From contig NC_065549.1 in assembly GCF_022605725.1 (NCBI RefSeq), forward strand, positions 1,984,001-2,048,000: DNA of 64,000 nt, in the 5' to 3' direction. Shown piece by piece: positions 35,226 to 47,603 of this stretch. The notes under the pieces are model-generated. The model saw only the letters and a list, made by a program, of their open reading frames with translations, was not told the origin of the DNA and did no database searches. The stretch's first letter is position 1. The number at the start of each line of letters is the position of its first letter. The position numbers and the translations under genes are program-made. The DNA is from Anthonomus grandis grandis (Eukaryota > Arthropoda > Insecta > Coleoptera > Curculionidae).

Positions 35226-38200
35226 GTTTCTAGGGACAGATTAGGTCCTATTAAAAAATAAAAATTATTTTGACAATTTGATTGAAAAAAATCCTGTAAT
35301 GATTCTATGAAGAAAATGTTCCAAAAAAAAATTTTGGATTTTCCATGGGCAACTCGAGTACTACCCAATACTCATATTATTCATTGAAATTATGGTTTTT
35401 AAGGACCCCTAATTTTTCTCTGCGCAAAAAATTCGTTGGTAAATTGAAAAATCGGGATTCCTTGTTATTTCTAAGGACCTCTAATTTTCTTACAGGCAAA
35501 AATTCCTAAAAAAATTAAAAATCTGGATTTTGGGTAACTATTTCACTTTTCAGGGGTAAATTAAGTTTACTTACCCAATATCTGGATCTGACTTGTTTTT
35601 AGGTAATTATTTATTGTTTCAAGGGTAATTTTTTTTAAATAGGGTAATTTTTGAAGTTATTCAAATTTAAAAAAAGAAAAATCCGAAAAACATTAATTTT
35701 AAATTTCGATTTTTGGCTATTCATATGAATTTTTCAGGGGCAAATTGATTTTTGCCCAATGTTTCGACTTATTTTTCTTTTTTAAGATTAGAGACTGTCA
35801 ATTTTCTTAAAAGCAAATAGTCATTAAAAATTAGGATTTTTAATAATTTTAAGGATTCCTGATTTTCTTACTAATGCAAACATTTCTGAAAAAATTAAAA
35901 ATTTCAATTTTCGTTTAAATATTTATCTTTTTAGGGTAAATTAACTTTTACTCAACGTCTGACGACGGGTTTTTAGGGTTCGAGAATAATTATGGTCATT
36001 CTAAGATATCCCTAATTTTTTTACGAGTAATAATTCAAAGGGAAAAATTTAATATATCTGGATTTTTGAGAAACTTAAATGGGTAATTATTTATTTTTTT
36101 TAAGGGTAAAATTATTTTTTTCCCAAAATCTCGTCTTGGCTGGTTTTTTGATTTAAGAAGAGTTATGGTCATTTCCAGACACCCCCAATTTTCCCACGAG
36201 TAAAAATTTATTGGAAAAATTAAATAATTGGTCATTTTATAAGGCCCTAAGTTTCTTATGAATGTAAACATTTCAAGAAGTTTAAAAAATAGTGATTTTA
36301 GGTAACTATTTACTTTTCTAAGGGCCAATTTACTTTCACCCAATGTCTCGATTTGACTGGTTTTTAGGGTTTAATAAGAAATTTGGTCCTTCTGAGAGAC
36401 CCCTAATTTTTTTACGAGCAAAAATTCATTAAAAAAATTAAAAATTTGAATTTTCGGTAATTTTTGAGAAGTTTAACAAAAATTAAAAACATAATATTTG
36501 AGTTAACTTTTTCAGAGGTAAATCAAGTTTTACCCTTAGCAGATTTTTGTTTTTTTTTTTAATTATTGCGTGATTTATAAAAAATATATTCAAATTTAAA
36601 GACCCCTAATTTTTTCATACGTAAGATTCTTCAAATTAAATCTAGAAATTCGCATTTCGGTTAATTTTTTTGTTTTTTTAGGGACAAATTAATTTTTTCT
36701 TAGTCTTCACTGTTTTTTTTGAGTTGAAAAAGATTTATGGTCATTTGCAGAGATCCCTAATTTTCCTATAAGCAAAAATTCGCTAGAAAAATGAAAAATC
36801 AGGATTTTTGGTCATTTTAAGGACCCCTAATTTTCTTATGCATGCGACTAATTATTTACTTTTCAGAGGCAAATTAAGTTTTTTCCAAAGTGTTTACTGT
36901 TGGTTTTTTTAAAGTTAAAAATGAGTTAACGTAACTTTTTAAGTCCCCTAATTTTTCTATAAGCAAAAATTCATTGAAAAAATTAAACATTAGAATTTTT
37001 TATCATATTTATGACCCCTAATTTATTTATGAGACACATCTCTATTTTTGATGAAATTCCCTTAAAATGAAAAATTTGAATTTTGGGTAATAACAAATAT
37101 CTTCGCGCAAGCACCACTCCAAGAGTGACATAGGACTTTCCTCTTGTGCTTGTGTTTACCATTAAAAAAAAAAAAAAATTTAATGGCAAATCAAGATTTA
37201 ACCTTAGTCTCGCATTAGTAGAATTATATGTTTTCTTAAATTAGGTTATTTAAGAAAAAAGTAATCAAATTTAAAAACCCCTAGTTTTTTCAGAATCTTA
37301 CTTATCTTAAAATAAAAACTAAAAATTTCGAATTAAGTTGATTATTTATTTTTTAGGGGCAAATTGGATTTACCGAAAGTCTCATAATTTTTCTATGAGC
37401 GAAAATTTTAAAAACTCCTAATTTTCTTATGAATGCAAAATTTCAAGAAATTAGGAAAATTGTGAATTTAATTAGTTATTGATTTTTTAGAGGCAATTTA
37501 ATTTTTTTCTTGTCTCAATTAAACCGGTTTTATTGAGTTGAAGAAGAGTTATGGTCACTTTCAGAGACCCCTAATTTTCCAATGAGTGAAAATTCATTAA
37601 AAAAATGAAACAACAGGATTTTTGGTCATATTAGGGACCCCTAATTTTTTGTAAAAAAAAAATTAAAAAAATTTTGATTTTGGGTATTTATTTTAAATTT
37701 AAAATAAAATTATTTATCAATAAAACTACAAACATAATTATCAATTATTTCTTTTTTTATTTATTTTTTCAGGGGCACTTGCGTAGTTTTTTTTAAGTTT
37801 TAGAGACCCCTAATTTTCTTATAAGTAAAATTCCATTAAAAAATTACAAAATAAGGGTTTTCATCACTTTCAAAATCCCTAATTTTTTAATTTAAAAAAA
37901 AAGAAATTTCGGTTTTGGGTGATTTTTTTATTCATATAATTCAGGGGCAAATCAATTTTTTATCGTAAATTACCCCCTTAAATAAGTAAAATTATACTTT
38001 TTTTTATTGGGTAGTTTTTAGAGCTTAGGGAGAATTATTACAATTCACACAAAAATTTTTTATAAATAAGAAAATTGCACAAAATTATTTAATTTTTGGG
38101 TAACTACTTATTTTTTTAAAAGCTAATTAATTTCTGCCCAAAGCCTTGACAAGGCTGATTTTTGGAGTTGGAGAACCCCTAATTTTCTTGTTAGCAAAAA

Positions 38201-38560
38201 TTCATTAGAAAAATAAAAAAAATTGGAATATTCATCATTTTTGAAACCCCTAATTGTTCTAAATGAGTGAAATAAGTGAATGAACTATTATTATTATTTT
38301 TAAATTAATTCAGGGGCAAATCAAGAAGTTACCGAGTTTTGATTTTTTAATATAATAGTTTATGAAGCATACGGAGAATTTCATTGAAATTCAAGAACCT
38401 GTAATTTTTTTATGAGTAACAAATGTGGAGAAAATTATTTAATTGATTGTCTTGACAAGAATGATTTTTGGAGTTCAATAAGAATTCCTGGCCTGGACTT
38501 CTAATTCTCCTATAAGCAAAAATTTCCAATTTCAAAGTTTCCAGACCCGAATAAACTTTT
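35220..38560 (+). repeat. Degenerate array D (CAGGGGCAAATTAAGTTT)
   Basis: Two words alternate throughout: TTTTTCAGGGGCAAATTAAG-like text and GACCCCTAATTTTCTTATGA-like text followed by GCAAAAATTCATTAAAAAAA. More than a dozen degenerate pairs are visible, at spacings of about 150-250 bp. No gene lies within; the 102-codon minus frame at 36,035-36,343 is repeat-derived. Confidence 0.7.
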
Positions 38561-38599
38561 ACTGAAGTCTCTAATTTCCTGCTAGAATCATGCCTTAAA

Positions 38600-39550
38600 G
38601 CCTCCTTATATTAAAAAAAACTTGTTCCCTGTTAATTTGGATTATTTTAGGACATTTCCAGAGACCCCTAAGACCCTTAAAAACATGCAAAAAAATTTGA
38701 TTTTACTGGCAAAACCACTAAAGGAAACATCAGTCGTTTCTATTAAGGCTTGCACCCCATACATCCAGAGTTTCACTGCCTCCACTTGCCACGACACTTT
38801 GGAATCACATTTTTTTCCGTACGTTCGAGAGGCTAATTATTTTTCTGGTTTCGCCCTCTCTCTCTATCTTTCTCACCCCTTTTCACCCCTGTGTTTTTTT
38901 TTTATAAGCTCCTCTGTTCGATACAAAAGGTCGCAGTTTCAAAGGCGATTTCGAAACACACACACACACACACAAACTGAAGGGAGAAAAAAAAAGTAAT
39001 ATTCACTCTTTCCCTCCTCTATACATACTCTAACAGTTATCGGATTTCCACAGTTTTTTTTTTCGCTCCTGTTTTTACCGTGTCAAGTGCAGGTAGGCCG
39101 GTCTTCTATCCGGCCAATTATGGCTTTTTACCTGAAAAAAATTGTGTACTTTTGTAGGCTTTGTAATTAGTTAATTATTTTTTGAGTTAAAAGGAGATAG
39201 AAAAACGGGGACTGAAAGTTTGGAAAAACGGCGTAGAGCAATTAGCAGCTGTTTTGTATAGATTGAGCAAGGTTTACTGAAACTATGTTATATCAAAATT
39301 ACTTAATATGGATTTGATTTCTGAGTTAAGGGTTGTCATGACGTTCTTAAGGGTTCAAGCTTCGTATGCTTTAAACCATATTTTGTTACTTTTAAGAAGA
39401 TTCACTTTTATGACCTTTACTGTTAGATTCATTTGGGTATTATTGGCGCGAAATTTGAATTTGTTGCATTTAAAGTTGCCCAGGAATTTAATTTGCTGTA
39501 TAACATTTTTTAGAATTAAATTTTTGTTTTTGAATATATTTGAATGATTT
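38600..39550. other. Single-copy stretch with (CA)n run
   Basis: 38,740-39,120 is less AT-rich and not repeated. A (CA)n tract lies near 38,957-38,974. The longest open frame (38,622-38,999, +, 125 codons) ends in the low-complexity tract and is not recognised, so it is not called as a gene. Confidence 0.4.
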
Positions 39551-40375
39551 TTTATACGCCTTGGACATGTTTAATTAATTTATTTAATTTGAAATGTATA
39601 TTAAAAATTTTAAAGTAATTTATTTATTACATTTTTTTCGTGATTATTGTCAATTTTTTTAGATCAATGCCTTGTAAATATTAAATTTTTCAAAAATTTA
39701 TAGTTTCGTGATAAATTTGGCACATTTTAAATCTAATTAAAAAAATTTAAGCTTATATATAATGCATCTTTATTTTCATATATTTTTAGCATTTTTCAAA
39801 AATATGTCAAAAGTTTTCCATAATTAATTTTTTCCAATATCTATTAAACTCTATGCAATTTATTAGTAAAAGTGTGAAATTTTTTACATGTTTATTAAAG
39901 CCATTGGAAGTATTTAATTTTTACACATTTTTCAGCCAATTTATGAGATTCAAGTTTTGGAATTTTTAAAAAATTTTCCAAAATTCGTATGTGTTTTTTA
40001 ATATTTGTTAAATCCTTTGGAAATATTTATTTTTTGCATTTTTTCAGTAAATTTATGACAGTCTTGTTGCGTTAAAATTTGCCCAGAAAATAAATTTTGC
40101 AACATTTTTTTTTCAATTAAATTTTCGTTTTAATTTTTACTTTTGAGTATATTTGACATACTTTTTATACTTATTGAACATGTTTAATTTTCCAAAAATT
40201 TTTAAATTTTTGGTCAATTTCCAATTTTTGGTGGTTTTTTTTATTAAATTTAAAATGTATTTTTAAAATTTTAAAGTAATTCATTTATTAAACTTTTTGC
40301 TTAAATTTAAAATATTGTCCATTTTTTTTTAAATAAATGCCTTGTAAATATTAAATTTTTGAAAAAATTTATAGT

Positions 40376-42025
40376 CAAATTCATCTTCTCTATTACATCA
40401 AGCCTCAACGAAATGTGTCCCATGATCCCAGCTGTCACAGAACAAAAATATCAAGATAAGAAGTGGATTAACTCGGAAATTAAAAATCTAATGCGTGAGA
40501 GGGATAGTCTGTATAAAAGAGCCATTTATATCAAGACATATATCATAAATCAAGACGAAATGCTATCGTGAGTAAAATTAGGAATAAAAAGACAATTATT
40601 TTGCTGCAACCATAGATAGGCGAGGGTGAAGATGGCATCTCCAAACAGATTCTTTGTGATGTCTTTCATGTTGCTGGAAATAAGCTGTTGGACGTCGTAA
40701 ACACCTCACTTTCAAGTGGCGTCTTCCCGGAGTCCTGGAAGTTATCAACAGTTATTCCTGTCCCAAAGGTGCCCAAATACCAAGTTGTCTAATGAGTTTC
40801 AACCTATCAATACTGTTCCTATATATGAAAAGGTCTTAGAAGTATGTGTAAAATAGCAATTACTGCAGTTCTGTGATAACAACCAAATTATAGTTCCTAA
40901 CCAATCTGGCTTTCGTGAATGTCATTCATGTGAATCTGTACTTGTGATAATTTTTTAAAGGCAATTGACTCAGGTAATTATGTGTTGGCTGTCTTTTTGG
41001 ATTTTAAAAGGGCGTTTGAAACTGTTGATAGAGATATATTGTTGGGTAAGTTAGACTACACAGGAATTAAGCTGAACGCCTTAAAGTGGTTAAAGTCTTA
41101 TTTGTGTAATAGGTTACAACGTGTGAAGTTTAATAATGCTACGTCTGAAACTGTAAATGTCGATGTCGGTGTGCCCCAAGGTACTGTTCTGGGTCCATTA
41201 TTGTTTTTATTTGCTGATGATACTATGCTCTATATAGTTGGTCAAAATCTACAGCAAATGGTTTGCGACATGAACATAGAACTTGGCAATTTGTTTGGCT
41301 GGCTTTGTAACAATAAGTTAAGCTTAAATACCACAAAATCAAAATTTTGTATATTTGGTAGACGGTCGAAGACATCTTCTATTGACATTGAAAGTGTAAG
41401 TGTTTGTGTGGATGGACAGAAATTAGTTTACGAGGATCAAATTAAATATCTCGGAGTAATTTTAGACTCGAACTTTACTTTTCAGGCTCATGCGGATTAT
41501 ATCATGAGAAAGTTTGCTAAAAAGGTAGGGTTCATTAATAGGGTGGGACAAAACTTATCAATGAATACAAAAATAACGTTATTTAATGCTATAGCTCTTC
41601 CGCATTTACAATTTTGTTTAACTCTTTTATATAATTTACCGCAATATAAAATCTCTCAATTGGAAAAAATTCAAAATAGGGCAATGAGAACAATATTGAG
41701 ATGTAACCGCTATACTCCTATTAAAATAATGTTAAATGTCTTAAATATGTTGACCGTCCATCAACGAATTATGTTTAATGTTAATGTATTTATATTTAAG
41801 TTGAAGACAGGCCTTTTACCTAATTATATACGTGATAAGTTAGTGCTATTTTGTAATGTCCATAATTATAATACTAGGAATTGTACTGATTTTATTTTAG
41901 CTCATAAGTGTAACACCGTTCAAATGCTTAATTCCGTGCTCTATAAAGGTTTGCTCGAATTTAATAAATTGCCTAATGACTTAAAAATCTGTAATAATAT
42001 AAATAGTTTTATACGATTATTATGA
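40376..42025 (+). pseudogene. Broken reverse transcriptase ORF of the retrotransposon
   Basis: The intact protein would copy the element's RNA at the nicked target site. A first piece (frame of 40,359-40,571) carries WINSEIKNLMRERDSLYKRA, the usual linker text before the reverse transcriptase. A second piece near 40,625-40,795 reads GISKQIL...FPESWKLSTVIPVPK, then the frame shifts and a stop intervenes. The main piece (40,982-42,025, 347 codons) contains the catalytic block LDFKRAFETVD, then GVPQGTVLGPLLF, the catalytic FADDT, and KYLGVILDSNFTF, with the C-terminal region to INSFIRLL. GPLLF is joined directly to LFADDT, so about 20 residues usually between them are missing. Frameshifts, stops and this deletion show that it is dead. 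Jockey/CR1-like by motif style; the clade is not certain. Confidence 0.85.
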
Positions 42026-42148
42026 CTACCTACCTATTTTAAAATTATTAGGCCCATGTTTTGTTTTTTTATATTTAATTTTTGTCGTTTTAACCTCTTT
42101 GTATTTTATATGTAGCAATTTGCTAAATAAAGATTATTATTATTATTT
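40376..42148 (+). mobile_element. 5'-truncated non-LTR retrotransposon
   Basis: The element begins abruptly in the linker between endonuclease and reverse transcriptase. It runs through a damaged reverse transcriptase and ends in TTTGCTAAATAAAG plus an ATT-repeat tail. Left flank AAATTTATAGT and right flank CCTGATAAATTTGG join into text seen uninterrupted at about 39,699-39,725 and 43,655-43,683, so the insertion is sharply bounded inside satellite C. The 5' truncation is typical of target-primed reverse transcription. Confidence 0.85.
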
Positions 42149-43250
42149 CCTGATAAATTTGGCATATGGCAAATTTGAGCTAATATTGCATTTTTATTTT
42201 CCTATATTTCTAATATTTTAAAAAAATATTTCAAAAATTTCCATACTTTTTTTTTAATATCTATTAATCTCCTTGGGGGTATTTTATATATTGCACATTT
42301 TTCAGTCATTTTATGAAAATTTTGGAATTTTAAAAAATTTATCCAAAATTTGTATTTGTTTTTTAATATTTGTTAAATCCTTTAAAAATATTTATTTTCT
42401 GCACTTTTTCAGTAAATTTATGACAGTCTTGTTACGTTAAAATTTGCCCAAAAAATAACTTTTGCCACATTTTTTTTGAATTAACTTTTTGTTTTAATTT
42501 TTACTTTTAAGTATATTTGACAAATTTTTTATACATCTTGGACACGTTCAATTTTCGAGAAATTTATAAATTTTTGGTCAATTTCCAATTTTTGGTAGTT
42601 TTTTTATTAAATTTAAAATGTATATCACAAATTTTAAAGTAATTAATTCATTAAACTCGTAAGGTCACGATACGGTCAATTTTTGTAAAATATTTTTCAT
42701 TAAACGCTTTCTAAAGAGTAAATTTTTAACAAATTTATAATTTGCGATCTTATAAATTTAATTTAAAAAAATTAAGCTAATAATGCGCTTTTATTTTCCT
42801 ACATTTTTAGTATTCTTAAAAAATATGCCAAAAATTTTCCATAATAATTGATTATTTCTTAATATTTATTAAATTCCTTGGGAGTATTTTAGTTTTGCAC
42901 TTTTTTAGTAAATTTGTGATAGTTTTAGAATTATTTAGATAAATTTATATTTTTTGAAAAATTTGCCAAAAATTTTAATTTTTTTTAGAGTTTTATTAAA
43001 CGCATCAGAAGTATTTAATTTTTGCAAATTTTTCATTAAATTTGTGATATAGTTTTGGAATTTTTGAAAATTTTCCTAAATTTCTTATTTTTTTTAATAT
43101 TCATTAAATCCTTTGGAAATATTCACTTTTTGCACTTTGTCAGTAAATTTATGATAGACTTGTTAAAATTGGCCGAGGAAATACCTTATGTAACATTTTT
43201 TTGAATTAAATTTTTGTTTTAATTTTTACTTTTAAGTATATAAATATGTA

Positions 43251-43400
43251 TATACAGGGTGTCCCATTAGTGCGAACACGGACGATAGCTCCTTATACAG
43301 TGATACAAAAAAAAAATTTTTTATACAAAGTTATTTTACTGTCTAAGGTGCATAACATAAAAATATTTTTGGATATACAGGGTGATTCATAAATGTGATA
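43251..43400 (+). mobile_element. Two TATACAGGGTG element starts
   Basis: TATACAGGGTGTCCCATTAG starts at 43,251, and GATATACAGGGTGATTCAT starts near 43,371. About 120 bp separate them, and both face the same way. They look like ends of short non-autonomous elements inserted into satellite C. Internal boundaries are unclear. Confidence 0.4.
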
Positions 43401-44041
43401 TGATACACAACTTTTTTAATTTAAATGGAACACCATATATTTTATTGCATTTTTGGATTGCTTCAAAAATTATATATGTATTATATATTATTTATTATAT
43501 ATAAATATACATTTTTAATTTTTTTTTTAAATTACATTTTTAAAATGAATTTCGAAAAAATTCGTTTTCTAAACTTTTTTCATTTTTTTAAACTCACAAT
43601 ATGGTCAATTTTATATTAATATTCATTAAATGCCTTGTAAATATTAAAGTTTTGACAAATTTATAGTTTCCCGATAAATTTGATATCTTTCAAATTTAGT
43701 TAAAAAAATTACGCTAATAATGCCTTTTTATTTTCCTACATTTTTGAAAAATGTGTCAACAATTTTCCATACTTCATTTTTTTTTTTTAATATATATTAG
43801 ATTCCTTGAAAGTATTTTAATTTTGCAATTTATTAGTAAATTTGTGATAGTTTTGGAACCTTTATTCGATTTTTTAAGCAACTTTGTATTTTCTAAAAAA
43901 TTTGCCAAAAATTTAGTTTTTTTTTAATGTTTTATAAACACCTCGGAAAATTTAAGTTTTTGCACCTTTTGAAAAAATTTATGACAGAAAGAGTTTCCAG
44001 ATCATTCAGTCAAAAATATTAAAATGCAAGGGTGATATATG

Positions 44042-44612
44042 TATATACGAGCCCTGTCCCACTTCAGTTGGCCCAATTGAAAATTCTTAATAATTTCTGT
44101 TTAAACCATCAAAAATAGACAAATTTTATAGTGTTATAGTTTGTATAGTTTTAAACAAATAATAAGCTTTACTTATTCTATAAACACAACAAAATGGGAA
44201 AGTAAATACATTTATATTGAACATATTTTTATTTTTTAAAACAGCCGCAATTCTTTAAGGCAGGGTGTTTATTAAGTTCTGGTACTACCCCTGATTAAAT
44301 TAAAACTATCCCAAATTTCTTGCTAGTGGATTTCAGACCTAATAAATAGAGCCCTTGTATATGCCTAAAGAGTTAAAATAAAATAAAAATTAGATGAAAA
44401 TAAAAAATAGAAACAAGAAATTTATTTCTACTATTTTAAATATGATTAAAAAATTTATCAATCAATCAAAATCTAATTTTAGAGATAACACATAATGTTT
44501 ATATGAGATACTTTTTGGTATTGTAATATTGTGGAATAAAGATTCGATAAAAGAATAATAAATTCGTTTTTTACTAAGTGGGCCAACTGAAATGAAACGG
44601 GGCTCGTATATA
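44042..44612. mobile_element. Mariner-like miniature inverted-repeat element
   Basis: The 34-bp ends at 44,042-44,075 and 44,579-44,612 are inverted repeats with about 30 of 34 positions matching. They start TATATACGAGCCC and run inward to AGTTGGCCCA. The TA dinucleotides at the ends and the TACGAG start fit Tc1/mariner-type target use. The 571-bp element has no transposase-like frame; a 92-codon minus frame across its right end is not recognised. This is a non-autonomous derivative by inference. Confidence 0.65.
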
Positions 44613-44639
44613 GCAAAACAGGAAAAGTTACTTTTTAAA

Positions 44640-46260
44640 CTTTTATCACGTAGGACTATTTTACTATTATTATAAATGGATAAATTATAGCCGAAAATTA
44701 CAAATTCATATAAATAATCCAGAAAATAATAATGAAACAAAACCGTGATTAGAGAAAAAAAAGAGATAAGATTATAAAAATAGAAAAAAACTAAAAAAGT
44801 TGAAAAGTCTCACTTTAAGAAATCACTAGGAATATTAAAACGCCTATAGAACTCAGGTTATTTTAAGTATTCAAATGCCTGGAAGAAACTTTTTAAGTCA
44901 ACTTAAACAGCATAATAAATGCCTGAAAAGCCTAGAATAAATTATTATTTAACAGAAAACACTCATAAGTAACTAATTACTTCTGACGCTTGAATTAAGT
45001 GAACTAAATACCTAAGAAAATGCCGGACATTTTTTATTAATCCCACAACTTGGAATAAGTATCTAATTAATAAAAAGGCTTTCAGAAAGCAATTTTAGTG
45101 CGTAACTAAGTAACCTTAAAGTCTGGAATAATTGAAACAAAATACCTTAAGAGTCTGGACAAAAATTTTAAATCAATTCTACAGCCTGGAATAAGTGTCT
45201 CATTACTAAAAAAGACTTTTAATTCTAGACATCCAAGAATAGGCATTTGAATGATCTTAAAAGCCGAAATATTCGTTTAAAGACCCTTAGGGCTCTTCCA
45301 ACCTTTTTTAGGGTTAATTAAATTGTATTTTTTCATCAGATAAATTATGCCTGAAAAACAGTATTTGCAGATGATGATGATGAAAAAATAAATAGTAGTA
45401 ATTGAGATATAAGAGAAATACAATTCCTAGATAATCTATGTAATAGTAATAGTAGTGAAATGGGTTTATATAACACTATTACACATTTTTTGTCACTGGT
45501 TTCAGGATGATAAACTGATCATTAATTAAAAACCGATAAAATATTTATGATGGCATTGATCAATGACTGGTTAAATTGGGAAAAAAATTATTACTGCAAC
45601 CCTTTAACTACAATTCGTATTATATAACAATAATGCCCGTCGTGTAATAAAGTTTAACGAGTCTTAACATTTACGGTAAGCGAATTAAAATTTTCCGTCC
45701 GTTTTAAATTATTAAACTAAAACAATAAAAGGTGAAGCGGGAACAAAAAGGAAGGAACCGTACACATACATAATACATAAAACTCGAGACAAACTCGACT
45801 TGATGTGACAAACACACGGCAACAATTTATGCATATTAAAAAAGTTTTAAACGACGAAAATTTCAATACGATTTGCATGCCCGATGAACGTGCGAACGCC
45901 CTCTTTTTCTTTTATTTAATTCGGAAAAAAGGGGAAAATTGTATTTATTTTTGCGTAGCCATTTAAGTTATGCACTGAATTTAATTAATATTAGACTTGT
46001 ATAAGAAGATTTCGCTTCATAAAAAAAAAATCAAAACAGCAAACAATACAGCATTGTCCATTTTCGCATGCTCTTTGAGCACCAATAAAAAGAGCTTAAA
46101 AATGTTTCATCAAAAAAAAAAAGAGAAACTCTAGATAATATTAACGTCAAACAGATCGGCCTCCCTCTTAATCCTGCGGCACAGTGTATATTTTTCGGCT
46201 TGGCGTTGTGTGCTTTGCGTATTTATTTGTGGACAGCAAAGAGGACCATTTTCATTTTTT
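44640..46260. other. AT-rich and single-copy stretch, no gene seen
   Basis: 44,860-45,340 carries degenerate words such as AAATGCCTGGAAGAAA and AGTCTGGAATAATTG, related to the hairpin family. A short (GAT)n run lies near 45,370. 45,600-45,960 is a more complex block with CpG-containing words. 45,930-46,030 resembles one diverged unit of the 60-64 kb array. No gene is recognised. Confidence 0.4.
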
Positions 46261-46263
46261 TTT

Positions 46264-46430
46264 TATACAGGGTGTTTCACTAATTACGGCTATATATTTC
46301 GAAAACTGTTTATCTGACATTATTGAGAAAATGCCGAAAACTATTTTTAAGTTGGAGTCCTCATTTGATTTAAAAATTGTTAATTTTTATATAAAATTTT
46401 AACTGGCACGGTATAATTAGGAAAAAAGAA
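46264..46430 (+). mobile_element. Short element starting TATACAGGGTGTTTCAC
   Basis: The start TATACAGGGTGTTTCACTAA is a good match to common insect element ends. A reverse-oriented relative, GTGAAACGCCCTGTACA, lies at 52,706-52,722, on the far side of the 175-bp satellite. Its right end is not defined. Confidence 0.4.
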
Positions 46431-47380
46431 CAGTATAAAAAAAATATTTTTCAATTTTATCAAGGACCTGGAAGAGTTATTTTATTTCTTCCAGGCACTT
46501 TAAGCCAATTTTGTTGTCTTAAAAACTGTCCTTGCTTTATTTGGAATACTTCTAGGTATCCTGCTCCAACAAAAGTATATAAATTCTTTTTTTTTTCGGT
46601 AATTTATTTTTTACCCATTTTCTGACCTTTAAACCGATCTGAGACCTATAAATCCTTGAAAATCGTTATGAAAAGGTGCTCTACGTCTCTAGTTGGTTCA
46701 ACTACTTAAGAAAAGTGAAATTTCAACATGATTCCAGGTGTGTCGGACCATGAAATGCGGTAGAAACCAATAAATGCACTTTTTGACTTTTAAATCCATC
46801 TGAGGCCCACGAAACCAAAAAATGCACTTTTCACCCAATTTCTGACCATTAAACCCCCTCTGAGAACCATGAATCTGTGACGATCACTATGAAATAATGC
46901 TTCACGTCTCTAGTGAGTTCAACTACTTAGGAAAAGTATAATTTTAAGACGACTCAAGGTATGCCTGGACCATGAAATGCGGTAGAAACTAAAAAAATGC
47001 ACTTTTTACGCACTTCCTGACAATTAAACCCATCTGAGAACCATGAATCTGTGACGATCACTACGAAATAATGCTTGACGTCTCTAGTGGGTTCAATTAC
47101 TTAGGAAAAGTATAATTTTAAGACGATTTAAGGTCTGTCTGGACCATGAAATGCGGTAGAAACCAAAAAATGCACTTTTTACCCTCTTTTTGACCATGAA
47201 ACCCATCTGAGACCCATACATTCTTGACGATTACTATACAATGGTGCTTTCCGTCTCTAGTAGGTTCAACTACTTAAAAAAAAAATACTTGAAGATAATT
47301 CAAGGTATGCCTGGACCATGAAATGCGGTAGAAACCAATTTTTACCTAAAACCACTTTTTACCCACTTTCTTACAATAAA

Positions 47381-47603
<223 letters not shown>

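Larger units (their letters stand above)
39560..44000 (-). repeat. AT-rich satellite C, inverted block
   Basis: The words of satellite C appear as reverse complements: TATTTAATTTTTGCAC, TAAATTTATGA, CCAAAAATTTTAATTTTT and TTTATAGTTTCCTGATAAAT-type text. Units such as GCCTTGTAAATATTAAA recur near 39,669, 40,340 and 43,632. The block is interrupted by the retrotransposon at 40,376-42,148 and by short TATACAGGGTG elements near 43,251 and 43,373. Confidence 0.7.

Noticed and set aside
38622..38999. 125-codon plus frame
   Set aside because: Starts in array D, ends in a CA repeat, and has no recognisable domain.
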